Positions 50,407 through 59,100 of a stretch of 64,000 bases of DNA are shown one piece after another. This DNA comes from Lysobacterales bacterium (lineage in GTDB: Bacteria; Pseudomonadota; Gammaproteobacteria; Xanthomonadales; Ahniellaceae): assembly GCA_016182785.1 (NCBI GenBank), contig JACPFU010000034.1:1-64000 (forward strand), in the 5' to 3' direction. A program made the translations under genes and the position numbers. The notes below the pieces were generated by a model that did no database searches, was not told the DNA's origin, and saw nothing but the letters and a program-made list of their open reading frames with translations. Position 1 is the first letter of the stretch; every line of letters begins with the position of its first letter.

Positions 50407-51468
50407 TCAGGGAACCAGTACGGCGCGCGCGTCGAGGCGGTGCGCGTTGGCGTCGGCGATCACGGCGTTGATCTCGGCCAGCGCGAACTGGCGCACGTTG
50501 CGGCGCACCTCGATGCGGCCGGCGAGCACGTCGGCGACGACCGCCGGGTAGTGCGCGGGGCGACAGCCCCAGTTGCCGAACACGTCGGCGTCGAAGGCCA
50601 TGATGTTCGACAGCCGCAGCTCGGTCTTGTCCATGGTGAAGCCGACCACGCCGAGGGTGCCGGCGAAGCTGAGCAGCGAGTAGGCGCTGCGCTGGCCGGC
50701 GGCGGTGCCGGAGGTCTCGAACACGCGCCAGCACGTGTCGGCATAGCCGCGCGCCTTGCAGAACTCGCGGATGTGCTTGCGCAGATCGCGTTCCTCGACG
50801 GCCTTGGCATCGACCGCGAGTTCGGCGCCCTGCGCGGTGGCGGCGGCCAGGCGACCGGCGTCGATGTCGATCGCGACCACGTGCGCGCCGCGGTTGCGCG
50901 CATGCTGCACCAGATACAAGCCGACACCGCCGACGCCGACCACGATCGCGACTTCGCCGGCCGCAAGGCCGCTGCGCAGCACCGACTGGTACGGGGTGGT
51001 GATGGCATCGGCGACGACACTGAGTTCGGCCAGCGGGAAGCCGCCGAGGTCGTCCGGCAGCGGGCACAGGAACCGCGCCGGCACGCTCAGGTGGCTGGCG
51101 AAGCCGCCGTTGAAGTCGTTGCCCGGCATGCGCTGGCGCTGGCAGATGTTGTCGCGCCCGGCGCGACACAGATCGCAGTCGCCGCAGGGCAGCACCGCCG
51201 GCACCACCACCTTGCGCCCGAGCAGTTCGGCGAAGCCCTCGCCGGCAGCGACCACGGTGCCGGAAATCTCGTGGCCGAGGATCAGCGGCAGCTCGTGCTT
51301 GGTCTTGACCGCGCCGCCGAGGAAGCCGAGGTCGGTATGGCACAGCCCGCAGCCGGCGACCTGCACCACGACATCGCCCGGGCCCGGCGCCGCAATCTGG
51401 AATTCGCGCCGCTCCAGTGGTTGCCCACCGGCGACGAAAAACATGCCCCAAGCCGCGATCCCGCCCAT
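50407..51468 (-). CDS. had: 6-hydroxycyclohex-1-ene-1-carbonyl-CoA dehydrogenase
   Basis: 353-residue zinc-dependent alcohol dehydrogenase. Catalytic zinc ligands are in AGCGLCHTDLGF and LGHEISGTV, structural zinc in PCGDCDLCRAGRDNIC, and NAD binding in VGVGGVGLYLVQHARNRG. The order had-oah-dch identifies it as the NAD enzyme producing 6-oxocyclohex-1-ene-1-carbonyl-CoA. It is the first gene of the array, with aggaagg before the ATG at 51468 and a promoter and palindrome upstream. Confidence 0.9.
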   Translation of the reverse strand: MGGIAAWGMFFVAGGQPLERREFQIAAPGPGDVVVQVAGCGLCHTDLGFLGGAVKTKHELPLILGHEISGTVVAAGEGFAELLGRKVVVPAVLPCGDCDLCRAGRDNICQRQRMPGNDFNGGFASHLSVPARFLCPLPDDLGGFPLAELSVVADAITTPYQSVLRSGLAAGEVAIVVGVGGVGLYLVQHARNRGAHVVAIDIDAGRLAAATAQGAELAVDAKAVEERDLRKHIREFCKARGYADTCWRVFETSGTAAGQRSAYSLLSFAGTLGVVGFTMDKTELRLSNIMAFDADVFGNWGCRPAHYPAVVADVLAGRIEVRRNVRQFALAEINAVIADANAHRLDARAVLVP

Positions 51469-51498
51469 GCGCCCTTCCTCGCCGTCGTCGGTTGCGGA

Positions 51499-51514
51499 CC
51501 GAACGTTCGTTCGG
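51499..51514 (-). promoter_or_regulatory. perfect 16-bp palindrome, probable TetR-type operator
   Basis: ccgaacg-tt-cgttcgg is a perfect inverted repeat (7-2-7). It lies 31 bases before the had ATG and just downstream of the predicted transcript start, so a bound repressor would block early transcription. The form matches TetR-family operators. Confidence 0.65.
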
Positions 51515-51526
51515 CCGAGGGCGTGA

Positions 51527-51556
51527 ACCTTACGCCCGGTCCCCGACGACGGTCAA
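51527..51556 (-). promoter_or_regulatory. sigma-70-like promoter of the benzoyl-CoA operon
   Basis: Read on the minus strand: ttgacc at 51556-51551, an 18-base spacer, then taaggt at 51532-51527. The -35 matches 5 of 6 consensus bases, the -10 only 3 of 6, so an activator may also be needed. Predicted start near 51520, ahead of the palindrome. Confidence 0.5.
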
Positions 51557-51632
51557 GCCCGATTCGACGTCGCCGTGGGACGCAGGCCGGCGACCACGGC
51601 GCATGGGGAACGTCAACGATGTTGGAGCCGGC

Positions 51633-51680
51633 TTGTTGGCTGGCGGTGCCGACCATAAGATAGTAATTACTCACTATCTT
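51633..51680 (+). promoter_or_regulatory. promoter and autoregulatory operator of the exporter TetR gene
   Basis: ttgttg (51633-51638), a 17-base spacer and taagat (51656-51661) form a promoter. The perfect 8-bp inverted repeat aagatagt (51657-51664) ... actatctt (51673-51680) overlaps the -10 and the start site. This is the classic position for a TetR-type repressor acting on its own operon. Confidence 0.7.
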
Positions 51681-51694
51681 CACGAGTCATTCCC

Positions 51695-52303
51695 ATGGCC
51701 GAACCATCTGCCTACCTGCCTGCCGACGAACGCCGCGCCGCGACCGTGGACACCGTGCTTGCCCTCGCGGCCGAGTCCAATCCCGGCGAGATCACCACGG
51801 CGGCGATCGCCAAGCGCATGAACGTGACCCAGGGCGCGCTGTTCCGGCACTTTCCGAGCAAGGAAGCGATCTGGCAGTCGGTGATGGAATGGGTCGCCGA
51901 CCGCCTCGATGCGCGCCTGGAGCGTGCCGCCGCTGCGGCGCCGACGCCGCTGGCCGCGTTGCGCGGCATGTTTCTGCAGCATGTGGCTTTCGTCGCCGAG
52001 CATCCCGGTGTGCCGCGGATGATGTTCGGCGAACTGCAGCGCGCGGCACCGACCCCGGCCAAGCATGTCGCAGCAGCGATGCTCGGCCGCTACGGCGAGC
52101 GCGTGCGGGTGCTGCTCGCACAGGCGCAGGCGCAGGGCGAAGTGGCCGACGACGTCGACACCCAGGCCGCGGCGGTCCTGTTCATCGGCATGATCCAGGG
52201 GCTGGTGATGCAGTCGCTGCTCGCTGGTGATCCCGCGCGCCTGACCACGCAGGCGCCGGCGCTGTTCGTGCTGTATGAGCGCAGCCTGCGGAGGCAGTCA
52301 TGA
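51695..52303 (+). CDS. TetR-family repressor of an ABC export operon
   Basis: 202 residues. Helix-turn-helix: TTAAIAKRMNVTQGALFRHF then PSKEAIWQSVMEWVAD. The C-terminal ligand domain has GVPRMMFGELQRA and ends LFVLYERSLRRQS, as in TetR_C regulators of efflux genes. ATGA overlap with the membrane fusion protein gene shows co-transcription with the exporter. The inverted repeat at 51657-51680 is its likely operator. Confidence 0.88.
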   Translation: MAEPSAYLPADERRAATVDTVLALAAESNPGEITTAAIAKRMNVTQGALFRHFPSKEAIWQSVMEWVADRLDARLERAAAAAPTPLAALRGMFLQHVAFVAEHPGVPRMMFGELQRAAPTPAKHVAAAMLGRYGERVRVLLAQAQAQGEVADDVDTQAAAVLFIGMIQGLVMQSLLAGDPARLTTQAPALFVLYERSLRRQS

Positions 52304-53496
52304 GGATCTGGCTGCGCGAACGCCGCAGCGTGCTGCTGATCGGCGCCGTGGTCCTGGCCACGCTGGTGCTGTTCGCGTGGGTGGCGCTGCGTTCGGGGCC
52401 GCTGGCGCCGGTGTCGGTGACCACCGCGAACGTCGAGCTGCGCGCGCTGCAGCCGTCGCGCTTCGGCATCGGCCTGGTCGAGGCGCGTTACGCGCACCGC
52501 ATCGGCGCGCTCGCGCCCGGCCGGCTGGCGCGCATCGAGGTGCAGCCGGGCGACCGCGTCGAGGCCGGACAGGTGCTGGGCGAAATCGATCCGATCGACC
52601 TCGACGACCGCGTGCAGGCGCAGACCGCCGCTGCCGCGCGCGCTGCGGCGACGGCGCGTGCGGCCGCGGCGCAGGTCGGAGAGGCGGCGGCGCGGCGTGA
52701 GCTCGCGCGCCAGCAGGTGCAGCGCTATGAAGAACTGCGCGCCCGTCGCCTGGTCAGCGCCGAAGTCGCCGACACGCGCGGTGGCGAACTCGCCGCCACC
52801 ACTGCCGGCTGGTCTGCCGCAGTCGCCGCGGCAGAAGCGGCTGCACGCGAGCAGGAGCGCTTGACCGCGGAACTGGCGGCGCTGCGTGCGATGCGCGGAA
52901 CCCTGCGGTTGGTCGCGCCGGTGGCCGGTCTGGTCACGCGGCGTGAGGCCGACATCGGCAACACCGTGGTCGCAGGCCAGACCGTGGTCGAGATCGTCGA
53001 GCCGGACCAGGTCTGGGTGCACGCGCGCTTCGACCAGCAGCGTGCGGCCGGCCTGCGTGCCGGGCTGGATGCACAGGTCGTGCTGCGCTCGCTCGGCGCG
53101 CGGCCGATCGCGGCGCAGGTGGTACGCATCGAGCCGGTGGCCGACGCGGTCACCGAGGAGGTACTGGTCAAGCTCGCATTCAAGACCACGCCGCAACCGC
53201 TGCCACCGCTCGGTGAACTGGCCGAGGTGACCGTCGCACTGGCGCCGGCCGTGCTCGGGCCGGTGGTTGCGAACGCCAGCCTGCAGCGCGTCGATGGCCG
53301 ACTGGGCGTGTGGCTGGTTGAAGACGGCCGCCTGCGCCACCAGCCGCTGACCCTCGGCGACAGCGATCTCGAAGGCAGGGTGCAAGTCCGCGGCGGACTG
53401 CGCGGCGGCGAGACCGTGGTCGTGCACAGCCAGCGCGCGCTCGGTGCCGGCAGTCGCATCCGCGTGGTCGAGCGTCTGGTTGCGGCAACGCCATGA
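52300..53496 (+). CDS. HlyD-type membrane fusion protein of an ABC exporter
   Basis: 398 residues. One N-terminal membrane anchor (SVLLIGAVVLATLVLFAWVA), a biotinyl-lipoyl half-motif IGALAPGRLARIEVQPGDRV, an Ala-rich coiled coil (about residues 110-190) and the second half LRLVAPVAGLVTRREADIG, then beta-barrel domains. It links the inner-membrane permease to the periplasm or an outer-membrane channel. It overlaps both neighbours by 4 bases. Confidence 0.88.
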   Translation: MRIWLRERRSVLLIGAVVLATLVLFAWVALRSGPLAPVSVTTANVELRALQPSRFGIGLVEARYAHRIGALAPGRLARIEVQPGDRVEAGQVLGEIDPIDLDDRVQAQTAAAARAAATARAAAAQVGEAAARRELARQQVQRYEELRARRLVSAEVADTRGGELAATTAGWSAAVAAAEAAAREQERLTAELAALRAMRGTLRLVAPVAGLVTRREADIGNTVVAGQTVVEIVEPDQVWVHARFDQQRAAGLRAGLDAQVVLRSLGARPIAAQVVRIEPVADAVTEEVLVKLAFKTTPQPLPPLGELAEVTVALAPAVLGPVVANASLQRVDGRLGVWLVEDGRLRHQPLTLGDSDLEGRVQVRGGLRGGETVVVHSQRALGAGSRIRVVERLVAATP

Positions 53497-54707
53497 TCAG
53501 CCTGGCCGGCCGCGACATCCTGCACGCCTGGGGCAAGTTCGCCTTCACCGGCGTCGGGCTCGGGCTGCTGGTCGGCGTCACCCTGACCATGGCCGGGGTC
53601 TATCGCGGCATGGTCGACGACGCCAGGGTGCTGCTCGACAACAGCGGCGCCGACCTCTGGGTGGTGCAGCAGGACACGCTTGGCCCCTACGCGGAATCCT
53701 CCAGCCTGCCCGACGACACCTGGCGCAGCATCCGCAACCTGCATGGCGTGGCGCGCGTCGCCAACGTCACCTACCTGACCATGCAAGTGCGCACGGTCGC
53801 GCCGACGCCACCGCGTGAGGTGCGCGCGATGGTTGTCGGCATCAGCGCCGACGGCGTTGGCCAGCCCGGCCATCCGGGCTATCTGGTGGCCGGACGCCAC
53901 ATCACCCGCAGCCACTACGAAGCGGTGGCCGACATCGCCACGCGCTTCCAGCTCGGCGACCGCGTCCGCATCCGCCGCAACGTCTACACCGTGGTCGGCC
54001 TGACCCGACGCATGGTGTCTTCCGGCGGCGATCCGATGCTGTTCGTGCCGATCAAGGACGCGCAGGCGGCGCAGTTCCTGAAAGACAACGACGCACTCCT
54101 GCGCAGCCGCGGGCGCACCGCGCAGAACCCGACGCTGAACCGGCCGGGCGTGCCCGGGCTGCTCGAAGCGGTGCTGGCGACGCAGACCTCGAACAGTTCG
54201 GTCAATGCGGTGCTGGTGCAGGTCGAAGCCGGCACCGACGCGGAAACCGTGGCCGCGCCGATCCGGCGCTGGAAGCGGTTCACCGTGTACACGCGCGCGC
54301 AGATGCAGGAAATCCTGATCGCCAAGCTCATCGCCACCTCGGCACGCCAGATCGGCATGTTCCTGGTGATCCTGGCCGCGGTCAGCGCCGCCATCGTCGC
54401 CTTCATCATCTACACCCTGACCATGGGCAAGATCCGCGAGATCGCGGTGCTCAAGCTAATCGGCACGCGCAACCGCACCATCGCCGCGATGATCCTGCAG
54501 CAGGCGCTCGGCCTCGGCGTGATCGGTTTCGTCGTCGGCAAGATCAGCGCCACGGTGTGGGCGCCGTATTTCCCGAAGTACGTGTTGCTCGAACCCGGCG
54601 ACGCGCTGCGTGGGTTCATCGCGGTGATGCTGATCTGCATCGTCGCCAGCGCGCTCGCCATCCAGGCCGCGCTCAAGGTGGATCCGGCGGAGGCGATCGG
54701 TGGCTGA
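53493..54707 (+). CDS. ABC transporter permease, FtsX/MacB type
   Basis: 404 residues with the FtsX/MacB layout: an N-terminal membrane helix (FAFTGVGLGLLVGVTLTMAG), a large periplasmic domain of about 250 residues, then three helices (MFLVILAAVSAAIVAFIIYT, AMILQQALGLGVIGFVVG, FIAVMLICIVASALAIQAAL). The family drives mechanotransmission or lipid, peptide or drug export rather than classical channel transport. Substrate unknown. Confidence 0.87.
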   Translation: MISLAGRDILHAWGKFAFTGVGLGLLVGVTLTMAGVYRGMVDDARVLLDNSGADLWVVQQDTLGPYAESSSLPDDTWRSIRNLHGVARVANVTYLTMQVRTVAPTPPREVRAMVVGISADGVGQPGHPGYLVAGRHITRSHYEAVADIATRFQLGDRVRIRRNVYTVVGLTRRMVSSGGDPMLFVPIKDAQAAQFLKDNDALLRSRGRTAQNPTLNRPGVPGLLEAVLATQTSNSSVNAVLVQVEAGTDAETVAAPIRRWKRFTVYTRAQMQEILIAKLIATSARQIGMFLVILAAVSAAIVAFIIYTLTMGKIREIAVLKLIGTRNRTIAAMILQQALGLGVIGFVVGKISATVWAPYFPKYVLLEPGDALRGFIAVMLICIVASALAIQAALKVDPAEAIGG

Positions 54708-55422
54708 CCTCGACCGCCAGCGCGGCATCCACATCGAAGGCCTGCGCAAGCGCTACGGCCAAGGCGACACTGCGGTCGATGCGCTCAAGGGCGTCGACAT
54801 GACGGTGGCACCGGGCGAGGTGGTGGGCCTGATCGGGCCCTCCGGCTCCGGCAAGAGCACCTTGCTGAAATGCCTCGGCGCCGTCATCGAACCCAGCGCC
54901 GGGCGCATGACCCTCGGCGGCGAAACCATCTACGACGATGGCTGGCGCATCCACGACCTGCGCGCGCTGCGTCGCGACAAGATCGGCTTCATCTTCCAGG
55001 CGCCGTACCTGATTCCGTTCCTCGACGTGACCGACAACGTCGCGCTGCTGCCGATGCTGGCCGGGCGCAGCAACGCCGAGTCGCGGCGCATGGCACTGGA
55101 ACTGCTGCAGGCGCTCGACGTCGCGCATCGCGCCAAGGCGATGCCGTCGCAGTTGTCGGGCGGCGAACAGCAGCGGGTCGCGATCGCGCGCGCGCTGGTC
55201 AGCCGGCCGCCGGTGATCCTCGCCGACGAACCGACGGCGCCGCTCGACAGCGAACGTGCACTCGCGGTGGTGCGCATCCTCAACCGCATGGCGCAACAGT
55301 TCGCCACCGCGATCATCGTCGTCACCCACGACGAAAAAATCATCCCCACCTTCCAGCGCATCTACCACATCCGCGACGGCCGCACCCACGAGGAAGCCGG
55401 CGCCGGCCGCGCGTTCGACTGA
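54700..55422 (+). CDS. ABC transporter ATPase, MacB/LolD type
   Basis: 240 residues from a GTG at 54700 inside the permease gene's end. Walker A LIGPSGSGKSTLLKCLG, Q-loop IFQAPYLIPFLDV, signature QLSGGEQQRVAIARAL, Walker B PPVILADEPTAPLDSE and H-loop VVTHDEKI are all intact. It completes a TetR-MFP-permease-ATPase export operon. Confidence 0.92.
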   Translation: MADLDRQRGIHIEGLRKRYGQGDTAVDALKGVDMTVAPGEVVGLIGPSGSGKSTLLKCLGAVIEPSAGRMTLGGETIYDDGWRIHDLRALRRDKIGFIFQAPYLIPFLDVTDNVALLPMLAGRSNAESRRMALELLQALDVAHRAKAMPSQLSGGEQQRVAIARALVSRPPVILADEPTAPLDSERALAVVRILNRMAQQFATAIIVVTHDEKIIPTFQRIYHIRDGRTHEEAGAGRAFD

Positions 55423-55429
55423 CCGGGCC

Positions 55430-55864
55430 TCAACGCGCGGACCCGCCGCGATTGGCGAAGCGCATCAGCAGCGCCAGCGCGACCCAGACGCCGGCGCGCA
55501 GCGTCATCGCACGCACGCTGTCGAGCGCGACCGGCCCGCCCTGCGCGTGCAGCACGACGATTGCGACCAGCACCAGCAGGTTCATCGCCGCGATCGCCAT
55601 TGTCGCGTTCGCACCCGCTTGCGGCCGCCAGCGCATCGCCAGGCCAGCGCCGACATAGGCCAGGCCCATCGCCGTGTTGAACCACAACAGGGGCCGGAAC
55701 ACCAGGTACCCGGGATCGGCGCCGGCGAGCACCGATGCGCCCGCGCCCAGCGTGGCCAACCCAAACAGCACCGCGATTACAGCGGCCGCGGTGCGCAGGT
55801 TGCTGGCGGTGCCGGGATCACGCACGCACGGCGCCCGCCGGCGGGTTGGTGGCACTGAACTCAT
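55430..55864 (-). CDS. small polytopic membrane protein, unknown
   Basis: 144 residues with four hydrophobic helices (AAAVIAVLFGLATLGAGASV, FNTAMGLAYVGAGLAM, MAIAAMNLLVLVAIVVLH, AGVWVALALLMRFA). No conserved motif is recognised. Its start overlaps the AhpD-like gene by 47 bases; a GTG at 55825, overlapping the stop by only 8 bases, may be the true start. Last gene of the sqr/RND minus-strand run. Confidence 0.65.
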   Translation of the reverse strand: MSSVPPTRRRAPCVRDPGTASNLRTAAAVIAVLFGLATLGAGASVLAGADPGYLVFRPLLWFNTAMGLAYVGAGLAMRWRPQAGANATMAIAAMNLLVLVAIVVLHAQGGPVALDSVRAMTLRAGVWVALALLMRFANRGGSAR

Positions 55865-56189
55865 CGAACGCGCGCAGGGTTTCGGCGGCGTAGATCATCG
55901 ACGGGCCGGCGCCCATGTAGATGCCCATGGCAACGGTTTCGAGCACTTGCTCGCGCGTGGCGCCGGCGCGGATCGCGGCCTTGACGTGGAAGCCGACGCA
56001 GCCGTCGCAGCGGCTGGCGATGGCGATGCCGATCGCGATCAGTTCCTTGGTCTTGACGTCGAGCGCGCCCGGCGCCAGCGCTTCGCGCGCGAGCGAGCTG
56101 AATGCGCGCATGGTGCCGGCGGCACCGCTGCGCAGTTCGCCGATCGCGGCGTTGAGGTCTTCGGTCAGTTGCAGGTAGGACTGGCTCAT
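55818..56189 (-). CDS. carboxymuconolactone decarboxylase/AhpD-family protein
   Basis: 123 residues. The AhpD-type active site SRCDGCVGFHVKAAIRAGAT carries the CxxC pair and the distal His. DVKTKELIAIGIAIA precedes it. AhpD proteins are disulfide reductases in peroxide defence. It begins in an ATGA overlap with the RND gene, so it belongs to the sulfide-linked operon, where a thiol-reductase role fits. Start ATG at 56189. Confidence 0.87.
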   Translation of the reverse strand: MSQSYLQLTEDLNAAIGELRSGAAGTMRAFSSLAREALAPGALDVKTKELIAIGIAIASRCDGCVGFHVKAAIRAGATREQVLETVAMGIYMGAGPSMIYAAETLRAFDEFSATNPPAGAVRA

Positions 56190-59100
56190 CACGAATCCGT
56201 GGTCGGGGCGTGCTCGGGGATGGGCTCCCTGCGGACCAGCAGGGCGTAGTAGAGCAGCGGGATCACGACCAGGGTCAGCACGGTCGAAACCAGGATGCCG
56301 AAGATCAGGCTAATCGCGAGGCCGTTGAAGATCGGGTCGTCGAGGATGAACAGCGCACCGCCCATCGCCGCCACCGCGGTCAGCGCGATCGGCTGCGCGC
56401 GCACCGCGCAGGCTTCGATCACCGCGTCGGCCAGTGCCATGCCGTCGCTGCGCGCCTGGTTGATGAAATCGACCAGCAGGATCGAGTTGCGCACGATGAT
56501 GCCGGCGAGCGCGATCATGCCGATCATCGAAGTCGCGGTGAACTGCGCGCCGAGCAAGGCGTGGCCGGGCATCACCCCGATCGCGGTCAGCGGGATCGGC
56601 GCCATGATGATCAGCGGCACCACGTAGCTGCGGAACTGCGCCACCACCAGCAGGTAGATCAGCACCATCCCGGCGGCATAGGCGATGCCCATGTCGCGGA
56701 AGGTCTCGAAGGTGATCTGCCATTCGCCGTCCCACTTCACTGCGAAGCGCGAAGTGTCGGCAGGTTGCGCGAAGAAGTACTGGTCGAGCTTCTCGCCGGC
56801 GATGGTGCCGGCATCGAGCTGCGCGACCATGCGGAACATGCCATACAGCGGCGAGTCCAGCGCCCCGGCTTCATCCGCGGTGACATACACCACCGGTGCC
56901 AGGTCCTTGTGGTACAGCGTCTGCTCCCACGGCTGCTGCTCGACGCGCACCATTTCCGACAGCGGCACCAGACGGCCATCGCCCGCGCGCACGCGGATCG
57001 CGAGCAGCTGCGCCAGGCTGGCCTGGTCGCCGGCCGGCAGGCGCAGGCGGATCGGCACCGGCACCTTCGACGCGCCGTCGCGCAGGAAGCCGGCATCGAC
57101 GCCGGACACCGCCAGCGCCAGCGCCTCGGCGATCTGCGCCTGAGTGATGCCGAGCCGCGCCGCGCGTTCGCGGTCGACCACGATCTGCTCGCGCATCGCG
57201 TCGGCTTCCATCGAGGTGTCGATATCGACGATGCCGTCGGTGGTGGCGAACTTCGCCTGCAGTTCGCGCGCGATGGCGCGCGTGCGTTCGGCGTCGGGCC
57301 CGTACAGCTCGGCGACCAGCGGCGCCATCACCGGCGGACCCGGCGGCACTTCGCTGACCTTGATCGACGCGCCGTAGCGCTTGCCGATCGCGGCCAGCTG
57401 CGGGCGCACCGCGCGCGCGATGTCGTGGCTCTTGCGCGACCGCTGCTGCTTGTCGACCAGGTTCACCTGCAGGTCGCCGACGCTGGCGCCGCTGCGCAGG
57501 TAGTACTGGCGCACCAGTCCGTTGAAGTTCACCGCGGAGGCGGTGCCGGCGTGGCCTTGCACGTGCCGCACCTCGGGTACCTCGACCAGCTCCTGCGCGA
57601 GTTCGACCAGCAGCGCGTTGGTGCGCTCCAGCGGCGTGCCTTCGGGCAGGTCGACCACGACCTGGAACTCGGACTTGTTGTCGAGCGGCAGCATCTTCAG
57701 CACCACCAGTTGCAGCACCGCGAGCAGTGCCGCGAAGCCGACCGCGGCGACCATGCCGGCGAACAGCCACAGGCGCCGACGCCCGCCGCGTTCGCGTTCC
57801 AGGAACGGCGTGAACGCACGCCGGAACAGCCGCGACAGCTTCGCCGCGATGCCATTGCCGGTCGCTGCGTGCGGGCTGTCCGCTGCCGGCAGGTGTCGCG
57901 ACAGCAGCTTGTAGGCGAGCCATGGCGTCACCGTCAGCGCGATCAGCAGCGAGATCAGCATGCCGGCCGACGCATTCACCGGAATCGGGCGCATGTACGG
58001 ACCCATCAGCCCGGAGACGAAGGCCATCGGCAGCAGCGCCGCGATCACCGTGAACGTGGCCAGGATGGTCGGTGCGCCGACCTCGTCGACCGCGGGCGGG
58101 ATCGCGTCGAGCAGCTTGCGGCCGCCGAGCAGCATGTGGCGATGGATGTTCTCGACGATGACGATGGCGTCGTCGACCAGAATGCCGATCGCGAAGATCA
58201 GCGCGAACAGCGACACGCGGTTGATGGTGAAGCCCATCGCCCAGCTTGCGAACAGGGTCAGTGCCAGGGTCAGCACCACTGCGCTGCCGACCACCACCGC
58301 TTCGCGCCAGCCGAGTGCGAACAGCACCAGCGCCACCACCAGCATCGTCGCCAGCACCAGCTTCTGGATCAGCTTCATCGCCTTGTCGTGCGCGGTGTGG
58401 CCGTAGTCGCGGGTGGTGCTGATGCGGATGCCGGCGGGAAGGTGACTGCGCTTCAAGGTCTCGACGCGGGCGAGGATGGCGCGGGTGATGTCGGAGGCAT
58501 TCGCGCCCGGCTTCTTGGCGATGGCGATGGTCACCGCCGGCGCCAGCAGCAGCGCGCCCGGTTTTGTTGCGGCTGTGGCGTGCCAAACCAGGCTGCGCGG
58601 CAGATCGGCGCCGCGCTCGATGCGTGCCACGTCGGACAGCAGCAACGGGCGTCCGTCACGCAGACCGACGACCAGGTTGGCGACTTCATCGGCGTCGCCA
58701 AGCCAGCTGCCGGCGGTGACCGGGACATTGCGCCCGGGCGCCACGCGTTCGCCGGCCTGGCGCACGAAGTTGGCGCTGGCCAGCGCGCCGGCGAGGTCCT
58801 GCGGCGTCATGCCGTAGGCGGCCAGTCGCGTCGCATCGAGCTCGACCGTCACCGCGCGTTCGGGCGCGCCGATCGTGTACACGTCGCGGGTGCCGGGCAC
58901 GCGCTTGAGTTCGGTTTCCAGCGTGTGCGCAACCTCGGCCAGTTCGGTGGCGCCGCGTTGCGTGTCATCGGTGGACAGGGTCAGGGTCATCACCGGCACG
59001 TCGTCGATGCCCATCGGCCGCACCAGCGCCGGGCCGACACCAAGATGGGCGGGCGCCCAGTCCTGGTTCGAGTAGACCTGGTTGTACAGCCGCACCAGCG

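Noticed and set aside
51614-51624. caac-gat-gttg inverted repeat as an FNR or second TetR operator
   Set aside because: Too short and does not match TTGAT-N4-ATCAA; easily expected by chance next to the better palindromes.
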